From an uncultured Erysipelotrichaceae bacterium (GTDB lineage Bacteria > Bacillota_I > Bacilli_A > RFN20 > CAG-826): a stretch of 34,142 bases of DNA. Under the pieces are notes generated by a model, which was not told the DNA's origin, ran no database searches, and saw only the letters and a list, made by a program, of their open reading frames with translations. This document shows positions 16,433 to 24,395 of this stretch, in pieces; positions within the stretch are counted from its first letter, which is position 1, and every line of letters begins with the position of its first letter. Location: positions 1-34,142 of the forward strand of contig CACYCS010000010.1 in assembly GCA_902773005.1 (NCBI GenBank), read 5' to 3'. The translations under genes were made by a program, and so were the position numbers.

Positions 16433-18403
16433 ATGAAATTGCTTCAATGCTTGCGGTGCGGGGAGAACCTGCACGAAGAAGGCGACCTTTTGAAATGCGG
16501 CCACTGCGGCGCCACATATGAGAGGGAATCCGCCGAGGAGGCGTCCTCCAGGCTGGCCGACGCCATGGGCGAGGCGAAGCTGGAGCTCCTCGCCAACCGC
16601 AAGAGGCTCCTCTGGGACGCCGCCCACGAGAAGTACCCGAGCAAGGAGAGGGTCGTCGAGGCCGCGAACGCGGTGCTTTCCGTCTCCGCGGAGGACTTCC
16701 TCGCGGGCGTCTACCTCCACTCCCACGACAGGGACCCCTTGAAGCTCAACGCCATCCTCGCGTCTTCTGAGGTCGATCCATCCCAGGCAGCCGAGGCTTT
16801 CCGCTGGCTTCTCCCCTCGCTTTCGTCCAGGACCGTCGGCCCCCTCCACGATTTCGTGGACCGGCACTTCACCGGCAAAGAGAGGTTTGAGAAAGCCACC
16901 GCGATCGAATCCGAGGCAAGCAAGATCAGCCAGGGCATCTACGAGCCGGGGCTCCCGAGGGACGTATTCCTCTGCTATTCGAGCAAAGACATGGAGAGGG
17001 TGGTGGGCCTGCTCGACCTATTGGAGCAGAACGGCTTCGCCTGCTTCGCCGCCTTCAGGAATATAAGGCACGGCAAAGGCGCCCAAGGAGATTATCTTCC
17101 CGCGATCCAAACCGCGATGCGCTCCTGCGAGACGCTCGTCTTCGTGTCCTCCGAGGCCTCCCGCTCGATGGACTGCGACGCGCTTAGGGTGGAGCTCCCC
17201 TACCTCATCCAGGAGCTGCCCGACAAGCCGCGGATCGAATTCGTCATCGAGGACTACGGAGATACCCCATTCATGGTGAGGCGCACCCTCAAGAGGGCTT
17301 TCCCGTCGCAGGAGCATTGCCTCGACGAGGAGGACCTGATGGAGAGGGTCCAGAACGCCATCGACCAGAAGAGCGCCAAGAAGGACGATGAGGCTGAGAG
17401 GCTTCGGAAGGAGCTCGAGGAGGAGAGGAGCCGCCGAAAAGAGCTGGAAGAGGCGAGGGAGCGGATCCTCGCCGAGGAGATGGCGAAGAAAGAGGCCGAG
17501 GAAAAGGTGAAGAAAGAGGCCGAGGAGAGGGCCAAAAAAGAGGCCGAGGAGAAAGCAAGGAGAGAAGCCGAGGAAGCCCTCCGAAAGGAAGTCGAGGAGA
17601 AGGTCCGCCGGGATCTGCTCCGCGAGAAGATGGAGAAAGAGGCGAGGGAGCGAATCCTCGCCGAGGAGAGGGCAAGGAGAGAACCCGAGGCACGCGCCCG
17701 CTTTGTTCCGACAGTCTACGGCAAGTACGTTTATTTCGGCGAATACCCCCAGTCCGAGGTCAGAGACCCAGGCCTCGTCGGCCGCCTTAAATTCCAGCAG
17801 CTCGCGGAGGGTATTGTCGCCCTGGACGGCAAAAGGTATGCCCTCGCCAAGGACAGGTACTTCTTATTCGAGCCAATCAAATGGAGAATCCTCAAGAAAG
17901 AAGGCCATGAGGCCCTCCTCCTCTCCGACGCCCTGCTCGATGCGCGCCTCTTCAGTGCGAAATCCAACAACTACGCGAATTCCGAGGTCCGCGCCTGGCT
18001 GAACGGCGAATTCCTGAAGATGGCGTTCCCAAACGGAGGCGAGCATATAATCGCCTCAAGCGTCGACAACTCCGCCTCGACAACGGAGTCGTCTTCGAAC
18101 CCCTATGCCTGCGAGGACACCTCCGACAGGGTATTCCTGCTGAGTTACCGAGACTACGAGAACGCCGATTACGGGTTCACCGACAACGCGTCCCGCTGCA
18201 GCGCCCCGACCGACTACGCGGTCGCCAAAGGCGCCTATAAGAACTCAAGTAACGGCAACGACTACTATTGGACCCGCTCGCCGCGCTCAGGCTCCTTGTA
18301 CGGCGCGTGGTGCGTCCGCGCTGACGGCGGCCGCGACGGCGACGGCGTCAACAACTATGGCATAGGGGTTCGCCCCTGCCTTAGGGTAAGAGTCGCGGAA
18401 TGA
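16433..18403 (+). CDS. Zinc ribbon - TIR - coiled coil - DUF6273 protein, putative immune sensor/effector
   Basis: A 656-aa predicted cytoplasmic protein with four parts. Residues 1-30: zinc ribbon with CxxC pairs C6/C9 and C22/C25. Residues about 177-300: TIR domain starting DVFLCYSSKD, with the FACFAAFRNI segment and SMDCDALRVEL. E254 sits where catalytic Glu lies in NAD-cleaving TIRs. Residues about 313-420: highly charged coiled coil with repeated KKEAEE blocks and two ARERILAEE copies. Residues about 430-655: a DUF6273-like domain, with FGEYPQ, WRIL, YANSEVRAWLN, YYWTRSPRSG and GVRPCLRV. TIR-sensor fusions are typical of anti-phage NADases, but here no partner gene is adjacent. It sits alone between two bioY copies. 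Function is inferred. Confidence 0.85.
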   Translation: MKLLQCLRCGENLHEEGDLLKCGHCGATYERESAEEASSRLADAMGEAKLELLANRKRLLWDAAHEKYPSKERVVEAANAVLSVSAEDFLAGVYLHSHDRDPLKLNAILASSEVDPSQAAEAFRWLLPSLSSRTVGPLHDFVDRHFTGKERFEKATAIESEASKISQGIYEPGLPRDVFLCYSSKDMERVVGLLDLLEQNGFACFAAFRNIRHGKGAQGDYLPAIQTAMRSCETLVFVSSEASRSMDCDALRVELPYLIQELPDKPRIEFVIEDYGDTPFMVRRTLKRAFPSQEHCLDEEDLMERVQNAIDQKSAKKDDEAERLRKELEEERSRRKELEEARERILAEEMAKKEAEEKVKKEAEERAKKEAEEKARREAEEALRKEVEEKVRRDLLREKMEKEARERILAEERARREPEARARFVPTVYGKYVYFGEYPQSEVRDPGLVGRLKFQQLAEGIVALDGKRYALAKDRYFLFEPIKWRILKKEGHEALLLSDALLDARLFSAKSNNYANSEVRAWLNGEFLKMAFPNGGEHIIASSVDNSASTTESSSNPYACEDTSDRVFLLSYRDYENADYGFTDNASRCSAPTDYAVAKGAYKNSSNGNDYYWTRSPRSGSLYGAWCVRADGGRDGDGVNNYGIGVRPCLRVRVAE

Positions 18404-18424
18404 AATGGAGCGACAATCATCAAT

Positions 18425-18466
18425 CCGCCGCCCGCATCAAAATCCGTGAAGGACGGCGGTTCTTTT
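18425..18466 (+). terminator. Weak terminator after the TIR gene
   Basis: CCGCCG (18425-18430) and CGGCGG (18454-18459) form a 6-bp stem with a long loop, followed by TTCTTTTC. Confidence 0.4.
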
Positions 18467-18600
18467 CACGTTTTTGCCAAAGAATATAGTCTGCGTAATT
18501 CAGAAACCCTGGGTGCACTACTCAATATACTGGCATTCCGCATTTGAGAAATCGTTTGAATTCGAAATTTCGGTCTCTATTTTTCCGCTCCGTAGCCGAC

Positions 18601-18606
18601 TATAAT
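18601..18606 (+). promoter_or_regulatory. Leaderless-type -10 box of bioY
   Basis: Perfect TATAAT ending 9 nt before the ATG at 18616; no SD sequence fits in the gap. Confidence 0.6.
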
Positions 18607-18615
18607 TGTCTCCGC

Positions 18616-19143
18616 ATGAATTCTAGCATCGTAAGAAGAATCACCAAAAACGGGCTGTTGCTGGCCTTGCTTTGCGTCATGGGTATGTTCTCCATTCCCT
18701 TTGGAGAGAACGTCAAAGTCTCCCTCCAGCTGCTCATGGTCATGATCATCTGCCTAATGGCCGACGGAGTGCTCGATTGCCTTATCATCACCGGAAGCTA
18801 CCTAGGTTTAGGGATGTTCATGCCAATCTATGCCGGATTCAATAGCGGCATTAGCGCAACATTCGGCTATGTCATCGCCTTCGTGGCCGCCAGCCCCGTC
18901 TACTACTTCATGAATAAAATCCCGAAGATCCCCGCGATTCTCCGCATGGCTTTGGCTTGCGTTATAGGAACTCTCGTCGTCTATGCGATTGGAACATTAT
19001 GGATGATGTTCTATTTGAACTGGGACCTAGGCAAAACATTGCTTGTCTCCGTCGTTCCCTATCTCCCGTTCGACGCGATAAAAATCGTTTTGGCGGTATC
19101 TGTTGTGATGGCCCTGCCAAAGTCCATCACGAATAGAGGCTGA
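18616..19143 (+). CDS. bioY: BioY-like biotin transporter S component
   Basis: A 175-aa membrane protein with about six helices. The block IPFG.NVKVSLQLLMVMI, then GSYLGLGMFMPIYAGFNSG and FGYVIAFV, follows the BioY pattern (TLQ helix, YLxLGxxGxPVFAG loop, GYxxGF). BioY is the substrate-binding subunit of energy-coupling-factor transporters and captures biotin; the ATPase/T subunits must be encoded elsewhere. The longer frame from 18544 is rejected because the -10 box lies inside it. The context strongly supports biotin: the next operon encodes a biotin carrier, a biotin-dependent decarboxylase and biotin ligase. Its stop codon lies in the first unit of a 22-bp tandem repeat. It is shorter than most BioY proteins, so substrate is probable but not certain. 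Confidence 0.78.
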   Translation: MNSSIVRRITKNGLLLALLCVMGMFSIPFGENVKVSLQLLMVMIICLMADGVLDCLIITGSYLGLGMFMPIYAGFNSGISATFGYVIAFVAASPVYYFMNKIPKIPAILRMALACVIGTLVVYAIGTLWMMFYLNWDLGKTLLVSVVPYLPFDAIKIVLAVSVVMALPKSITNRG

Positions 19144-19181
19144 TCGCCAGCAAAATATCGGCTGATCGCCAGCAAAATATA
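19138..19181 (+). repeat. Tandem 22-bp repeat at the end of bioY
   Basis: Two units, 19138-19159 and 19160-19181, differ only in the last base (GGCTGATCGCC then AGCAAAATAT plus C or A). A third, degenerate unit (GGCTGGGCGCCA) follows. The first unit contains the bioY stop codon. Confidence 0.9.
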
Positions 19182-19309
19182 GGCTGGGCGCCAAAAATCT
19201 GGATTTCTGCCTATTTCCCTGCATATCGGTTGTTAGCCACATAGGAGGTTTTCGCGCCTTTCTTAGGGCAATTGGAACGACTAGAAAAACATAAGAGAAA
19301 ATGGCTTTG

Positions 19310-19329
19310 GACTCTTTAAAAGAAGAGTC
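19310..19329 (+). promoter_or_regulatory. Inverted repeat over the pckA promoter, candidate operator
   Basis: GACTCTT (19310-19316) and AAGAGTC (19323-19329) are perfect 7-nt arms around a 6-nt spacer. The repeat covers the predicted -35 (TTTAAA, 19316-19321), so a bound regulator would block the promoter. The protein is unknown. Confidence 0.5.
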
Positions 19330-19344
19330 AAAACGTGCTAACAT
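19316..19344 (+). promoter_or_regulatory. Promoter of the pckA-oad-birA operon
   Basis: TTTAAA (19316-19321), 17 nt, extended -10 TGC TAACAT (19339-19344). Ribosome site AAGGGAG is at 19368-19374, nine nt before the pckA ATG. Confidence 0.55.
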
Positions 19345-19383
19345 GTATTAACTTTCGGTTTAATTTCAAGGGAGATCAAATCA

Positions 19384-21069
19384 ATGTCAACCAAAGCATT
19401 CTACAAAACGGAAGAAATCGGCAAAGGAAAGCCCGGTTTTTCCAAGACCCGCAGCATCATCGAGGCTGCTTTCTACGGCAACAACGTCGTCAAGATCAAC
19501 TCGCTGAAGGAAGCCTATGAGCTCGCCAAGAACTCGCCGGGCACCATCGTCACTGACATGCCCGTCTTCGAAGCCGAGAAGATCGGACTCGACCGCGATG
19601 CCAAGGTCCTCCTCTTCAATGATGGCGCGATCACCGGCCGCTATGCCGCCGCCCGCCGCATCCAAGGCGCCCCTGGCGTCAACTCCGAGCGCCTCGACAA
19701 ATTGCTCATGGAAGCCGTCTATGACTCCCGCTTCAAGAAACTCTACCACTGCGAAGCCTACGTCGGACTTGACCCCGAATTCATGGTCAAGGCCCACCTC
19801 CTCATCCCCGAAGGATTCGAGATGATCGCCTACAACTGGCTCCTCAACTTCCAGTGGATCAACGACGAATACTACAAGATGTATTGCAAGTCCCAGCCCG
19901 TCGGCGGAGGAAAGGAACCCGACATCTACATCTTCTCCGATCCCTCTTGGAAGGGCACCGATCAGACCGACATCTGCGATGGCAAGTGCCTCACCTATTT
20001 CGCAACCGAGTCCAACGCCGCCGCGATCCTTGGCATGCGCTACTTCGGCGAGCACAAGAAGGGCACTTTGACGATCGCCTGGGCCATCGCGAACCGCAAC
20101 GGCTATGCCTCTTGCCATGGCGGACAGAAGGAATTCACCCGCAAAGACGGCAGCAAGTTCGTTTGCTCGGTCTATGGCCTCTCCGGCTCTGGCAAATCCA
20201 CGATCACCCACGCCAAGCACGATGGCAAATACGGCATCAAGGTCCTTCATGACGACGCGTTCATCATCAATGACGAGACCTGCTCCTCCATCGCCCTTGA
20301 GCCGACCTACTTCGACAAGACCAACGACTACCCGACCGGGTGCCCCGACAACAAATACCTCCTCACCGTCCAGAACTGCTCCGCGACCCGCGATGCCGAC
20401 GGCAAAGTAGTCCTCGTGACCGAGGATATCCGCAACGGCAACGGCCGCGCCATCAAGTCCAAACTCTGGAGCCCGAACCGCGTCGACAAGATCGATGCGC
20501 CGGTCAACGCCATCTTCTGGATCATGAAGGATCCGACCATCCCGCCGATCGTCCGCCTCAAAGGCGCCGCTTTGGCTTCCGTCATGGGCGCGACCCTCGC
20601 CACCAAGAGGAGCTCCGCGGAGCGTCTCGCCCCCGGCGTCGACCCCAATGCCTTGGTCGTCGAGCCCTACGCGAACCCCTTCCGCACCTATCCTCTCGCC
20701 AACGACTACAAGAAGTTCAAGCACCTCGTCGCCGAGAAGAACGTCGACTGCTACATCATCAACACCGGCGACTTCATGGGCAAGAAAGTCCAGAAGGAAC
20801 AGACCATCGGCTGCATCGAGGCCGTCGTCGACAAGACCGCCAAATTCGAGAAGTGGGGACCCTTCTCCGACATCGAGATCATGCCCGTTGAGGGCTTCGT
20901 CCCCAATCTCAAGGATCCCGAATACGTCAAGCAGCTCGTCGCCCGCATGGAAGACCGCGTGAGATTCGTCGAATCCCGCAAGACCGAGAAAGGCGGCTTC
21001 GACGAACTCCCCGAAGACGCGCTCGAAGCGATCAAGAAAGTGGTCGAGGAAGCCAAGAAGATCGCCTAA
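19384..21069 (+). CDS. pckA: Phosphoenolpyruvate carboxykinase (ATP)
   Basis: Interconverts PEP + CO2 + ADP and oxaloacetate + ATP in the cytoplasm. It has 561 aa, slightly longer than the usual 525-540. The P-loop GLSGSGKST is at 265-273, and the second metal/nucleotide motif HDDAFIINDE starts at H289. The substrate-side segments (FNDGAITGRYAAARR, SNAAAILGMRYFGEHKKG, TEDIRNGNGRAI) are present. It is placed first in an operon with an oxaloacetate decarboxylase and 5 nt from oadA. That suggests it runs in the ATP-forming, PEP-carboxylating direction, as in rumen fermenters. A long reading frame on the opposite strand across the whole gene is a composition artefact. Confidence 0.96.
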   Translation: MSTKAFYKTEEIGKGKPGFSKTRSIIEAAFYGNNVVKINSLKEAYELAKNSPGTIVTDMPVFEAEKIGLDRDAKVLLFNDGAITGRYAAARRIQGAPGVNSERLDKLLMEAVYDSRFKKLYHCEAYVGLDPEFMVKAHLLIPEGFEMIAYNWLLNFQWINDEYYKMYCKSQPVGGGKEPDIYIFSDPSWKGTDQTDICDGKCLTYFATESNAAAILGMRYFGEHKKGTLTIAWAIANRNGYASCHGGQKEFTRKDGSKFVCSVYGLSGSGKSTITHAKHDGKYGIKVLHDDAFIINDETCSSIALEPTYFDKTNDYPTGCPDNKYLLTVQNCSATRDADGKVVLVTEDIRNGNGRAIKSKLWSPNRVDKIDAPVNAIFWIMKDPTIPPIVRLKGAALASVMGATLATKRSSAERLAPGVDPNALVVEPYANPFRTYPLANDYKKFKHLVAEKNVDCYIINTGDFMGKKVQKEQTIGCIEAVVDKTAKFEKWGPFSDIEIMPVEGFVPNLKDPEYVKQLVARMEDRVRFVESRKTEKGGFDELPEDALEAIKKVVEEAKKIA

Positions 21070-21074
21070 CGACC

Positions 21075-22445
21075 ATGGGAGTCCAAGTCGTAGAGACCGC
21101 CCTTCGCGACGGTCACCAATCGCTATTCGCAACCCGCATGACGACCGATGAGGTCCTGCTCGCTTTGGCCGAGCTCGACAAAGTCGGCTACCATGCGATC
21201 GAAATCTGGGGCGGCGCCACCTTCGACGCCTGCCTCAGGTTCCTTGACGAAGATCCGTGGGAACGTCTCCGCAAGGTCAGGAAGGTTTGCAAGAACACCA
21301 AGCTGCAGATGCTTTTCCGCGGCCAGAACATCCTCGGATACCGCCATTACGCCGATGACGTCGTCGAGAAGTTCGTTCAGAAATCCATCGAGAACGGCAT
21401 CGACATCATCCGCATCTTCGACGCCCTCAATGACATCCGCAACCTCAAAGCCGCGGTCGACGCGACCAAGAAGTACCATGGCGAATGCCAGATCGCGCTA
21501 AGCTACACCACTTCCCCCGTCCATACGGTCGAGTACTACGTGAACCTCGCCAAGGAAATCGAGGCGATGGGCGCCGATAGCATTTGCATCAAGGACATGG
21601 CGGGCGTTTTGCTTCCGAAGGACGCCTTCGAGCTCATCAGCGCCCTCAAGAAGAACACCTCTCTCCCGATCGAGCTCCATAGCCACTGCACCGGCGGGCT
21701 CTGCGAGATGACCTACCTCAAGGCCATCGAGGCGGGCGTCGACATCGTCGACTGCGCCCTTTCGCCCTTCTCCGGCGGAACGAGCCAGCCCTGCACCGAA
21801 TCGTTGAACTTCGCCCTTCAGGGTACCCCATACGATCCGAAGCTCAACGTCGCGATGCTAAACGAAGCGGCGACCAAGATGCAGCCGGTCCGTGCGAAAT
21901 ACCTCGCCAACGGATTGCTCAACCCAAAGGTCCTCTCCGTCAACGCGAACATCATCAAATACCAGGTTCCGGGCGGAATGCTTTCGAACCTCATCAACCA
22001 GCTCAAGCAGCAAGGCGCCTCCGATCGCTTGGACGACGTCTTGAAGGAAGTTCCTAACGTCCGCAAGGACATGGGCTATCCGCCGCTAGTCACCCCGCTT
22101 TCGCAGATGGTCGGAACCCAAGCGGTTCTTAACGTCCTATCAGGCGAGAGGTACAAGATGGTCCCGAAGGAGATCAACGACTACCTCCATGGCAAATACG
22201 GCAAAGCCCCCGCTCCCGTAGACGAGGAGATCCGCAAGAAGATCATCGGCGACGACCCGGTCATCACCCATCGCCCAGCCGACGATTTGAAGCCTGAGTT
22301 CGAATCCCTCAAAAAGCAATACAAGAAAGTCGCCAAATCCGACGAGGACGTGCTTTCGATCGCCCTCTTCGGCGACGTCGCGCTCAAATTCCTTGAAAAG
22401 CGCAACGCCGATCTCGTCCCGACGCTTATCAAGGTGGAGGCCTAA
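21075..22445 (+). CDS. oadA: Oxaloacetate decarboxylase alpha subunit, carboxyltransferase part without biotin domain
   Basis: Transfers CO2 from oxaloacetate to the biotin of a carrier protein, giving pyruvate. The 456 aa form the TIM-barrel carboxyltransferase (VVETALRDGHQSLFATRM at the start, EIWGGATFD, SICIKDMAGVL, ELHSHCTGG) and the post-barrel helical domain. The C-terminal biotinyl domain found in many OadA proteins is missing; it is supplied by a separate gene at 22757. The start overlaps no good SD and lies 5 nt after pckA, which indicates translational coupling. The same fold serves pyruvate carboxylase subunit B and methylmalonyl-CoA decarboxylase; the neighbours favour oxaloacetate. 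Confidence 0.93.
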   Translation: MGVQVVETALRDGHQSLFATRMTTDEVLLALAELDKVGYHAIEIWGGATFDACLRFLDEDPWERLRKVRKVCKNTKLQMLFRGQNILGYRHYADDVVEKFVQKSIENGIDIIRIFDALNDIRNLKAAVDATKKYHGECQIALSYTTSPVHTVEYYVNLAKEIEAMGADSICIKDMAGVLLPKDAFELISALKKNTSLPIELHSHCTGGLCEMTYLKAIEAGVDIVDCALSPFSGGTSQPCTESLNFALQGTPYDPKLNVAMLNEAATKMQPVRAKYLANGLLNPKVLSVNANIIKYQVPGGMLSNLINQLKQQGASDRLDDVLKEVPNVRKDMGYPPLVTPLSQMVGTQAVLNVLSGERYKMVPKEINDYLHGKYGKAPAPVDEEIRKKIIGDDPVITHRPADDLKPEFESLKKQYKKVAKSDEDVLSIALFGDVALKFLEKRNADLVPTLIKVEA

Positions 22446-22448
22446 GCC

Positions 22449-22754
22449 ATGCCAGTCTTTCAAGGCATCTGGGGAAGTATCGAGAACTTCAGCGTGGTCG
22501 ACGCGCTTGTGGTTTCGCTTATCGCGATTCTCATCGTCTTCCTCGTCCTCGTGATCGTGATTCTCGTCACGGCCGGGGTCGAGAAGGGCTCTAGCGCAGT
22601 CATCGCCAAGGTCGCAATCAACCCCCGCAAGGAAAACGAGATCCTTTCCCGCGACGAAGACGCGGTCGCAGCCCTTATGGCCGCGACGATCGAGTTCAAC
22701 CGCGAGACCGGGAAATCCCCGCGCGTCAAATCCATCAAACAAATTGAGGAATAG
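22449..22754 (+). CDS. oadG: Oxaloacetate decarboxylase gamma-chain-like small membrane protein
   Basis: 101 aa, with one long hydrophobic helix (about 17-43) and a charged cytoplasmic tail. OadG-type subunits assemble alpha and beta and have exactly this layout. Recognition rests mainly on size, topology and position between oadA and the biotin carrier, with 3 nt gaps on either side; sequence conservation in this family is low. Confidence 0.75.
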   Translation: MPVFQGIWGSIENFSVVDALVVSLIAILIVFLVLVIVILVTAGVEKGSSAVIAKVAINPRKENEILSRDEDAVAALMAATIEFNRETGKSPRVKSIKQIEE

Positions 22755-22756
22755 CC

Positions 22757-23128
22757 ATGAAAATCTACAAAATCAAAGTAAACGGCAAGATGTACAAAGT
22801 CGAGCTCGAGGCCATTGAGGAAGTCTCTTCTGGCCCCGCTGCTCCTTCTGCCGCCAAAGAAGAGCCAAAAGCCGCTCATGCAGCCGCTAGCGCCCCCACT
22901 CCCGTCGCCGGAGACGGTCGCGAAGTCCTTTCCCCGATTCAAGGAAGCGTCGTCCGCGTCCTCGTCAAAGTCGGTGATCAAGTCAAGAAGGGCACCCCGC
23001 TTGTCATCGTCGAGGCCATGAAGCTCGAGAACGAAGTCGTTTCGCCCTATGATGGCGTCGTGAGCGCCATCAGGGTCGAGAAAGGCCAGTCGGTTGCCTC
23101 GAAGGAAGTCATCGCCCTCGTCAAGTAA
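22757..23128 (+). CDS. Biotin carboxyl carrier protein of the decarboxylase
   Basis: 123 aa. A short N-terminal strand region is followed by an Ala/Pro-rich flexible linker (about 25-52) and a biotinyl/lipoyl domain (about 55-123). The biotin attachment motif EAMKLE places the modified lysine at K89, the usual 35 residues from the C-terminus. It would shuttle carboxyl groups between the OadA barrel and the membrane subunit OadB. A split-off carrier like this is typical of glutaconyl-CoA and methylmalonyl-CoA decarboxylases and of some oxaloacetate decarboxylases. Confidence 0.93.
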   Translation: MKIYKIKVNGKMYKVELEAIEEVSSGPAAPSAAKEEPKAAHAAASAPTPVAGDGREVLSPIQGSVVRVLVKVGDQVKKGTPLVIVEAMKLENEVVSPYDGVVSAIRVEKGQSVASKEVIALVK

Positions 23129-23133
23129 GAGCC

Positions 23134-24372
23134 ATGGACAAATTCTGGGATACCATAGTCTCGTTCTTCCAGCAATCCGGAATCGCCGGCTTCTTTGTCG
23201 AAGGCGGATGGAAGAACCTGATCATGATCGCGGTGGCCTTGCTATTGCTCTTCCTCGCGATCAAAAAGAAATTCGAGCCATACCTTTTGCTTCCAATCGC
23301 ATTCGGCATGCTGCTCGTCAACTTGCCTTTCGTCGGTCAGGAGATCTTCCGGCATGGCACGAAAACCGTCATTGACGCCGTCTCTAGCGATGGGGTGATC
23401 ACCGCTTCGCATGTAGAGACGACCTATGAAGGACTCTTCGGGTTCCTCTATTATGGCGTGAAATGGGGCATCTACCCCTGCTTGATCTTCCTTTGCATCG
23501 GCGCCACCACCGACTTCGGACCGCTTATCGCGAACAAGAAGACGATGCTTCTTGGCGCTGCCGCGCAGATCGGCATCTTCATCACCTTCATCGGTGCCAT
23601 TGCCATCGGCAAAAACGGGCTCGGATGGGCGCCGGAATTCGATGCGAAGGTCGCTTCTTCCATCGGCATCATCGGAGGTGCCGACGGCCCGACGGCAATC
23701 CTCGTCACGAGCAAACTCGCCCCTGAATATCTCTCCTCCATCGCGATCGTCGCCTACTCCTACATGGCCCTCGTTCCAGTCATCCAGCCTCCTATCATCA
23801 GGCTCCTCACGACCAAGAAAGAGCGCGCCATCAAGATGGAAACCCCTCGCGAGGTCTCTAAGCGCGAGAAGATCATGTTCCCGATCATCGTCACCCTCGT
23901 GACGGTCCTCCTCGTTCCTAGCGCAGCTCCTCTCATCGGATGCTTGATGCTAGGCAACCTCGTCAAGGAATCGGGCGTCGTTCCGCAGATCACCGAGACC
24001 TTGTCGAAGACGCTCATGTACATCATCACCATCCTCCTTGGCGTTTGCGTTGGCTGCACCGCTGACGCCGCCACCTTCCTCAGGGTCGAAACCATCCTGA
24101 TCTTCGTCCTTGGCATCATCGCCTTCTCCGTGGCCACCGCTTGCGGCGTTCTCGGCGGAAAGCTCATGTGCGTCATTACCAAGGGCAAAGTCAACCCGAT
24201 GATCGGCGCGGCAGGCGTCTCCGCCGTTCCGATGGCGGCTCGCGTCGTCCACAAGGAAGGCGTCAAGGAAGACCCGAGCAACTTCTTGCTCATGCACGCC
24301 ATGGGCCCGAACGTTGCAGGCGTCATCGGTTCAGCAGTCGCTGCAGGCGTATTGCTGCTCCTATTCGCTTAA
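23134..24372 (+). CDS. oadB: Na+-translocating decarboxylase beta subunit
   Basis: Membrane subunit that decarboxylates carboxybiotin and pumps Na+ outward. It has 412 aa with about ten hydrophobic helices, and the conserved SIGIIGGADGPTAILV segment (near residue 175) and CTADAATFLRVETILIF are present. AAGVSAVPMAARV and MGPNVAGVIGSAVAAG near the C-terminus are also family hallmarks. The start is 5 nt after the carrier gene. It completes the alpha/beta/gamma/carrier set, so a full pump is encoded. Confidence 0.96.
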   Translation: MDKFWDTIVSFFQQSGIAGFFVEGGWKNLIMIAVALLLLFLAIKKKFEPYLLLPIAFGMLLVNLPFVGQEIFRHGTKTVIDAVSSDGVITASHVETTYEGLFGFLYYGVKWGIYPCLIFLCIGATTDFGPLIANKKTMLLGAAAQIGIFITFIGAIAIGKNGLGWAPEFDAKVASSIGIIGGADGPTAILVTSKLAPEYLSSIAIVAYSYMALVPVIQPPIIRLLTTKKERAIKMETPREVSKREKIMFPIIVTLVTVLLVPSAAPLIGCLMLGNLVKESGVVPQITETLSKTLMYIITILLGVCVGCTADAATFLRVETILIFVLGIIAFSVATACGVLGGKLMCVITKGKVNPMIGAAGVSAVPMAARVVHKEGVKEDPSNFLLMHAMGPNVAGVIGSAVAAGVLLLLFA

Positions 24373-24395
24373 TTCGAAACATAGCCTTGCTCTTT

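Noticed and set aside
17390..17690. Coiled coil of the TIR protein as a low-complexity assembly error
   Set aside because: The repeat blocks are imperfect, stay in frame and link two well-formed domains, so this looks like a real coiled coil.
19387..21132. 581-codon open frame antisense to pckA
   Set aside because: It mirrors the codon pattern of pckA on the other strand, has no ribosome site and gives an Asp/Gly/Val-rich product with no family resemblance; PckA is unmistakable.
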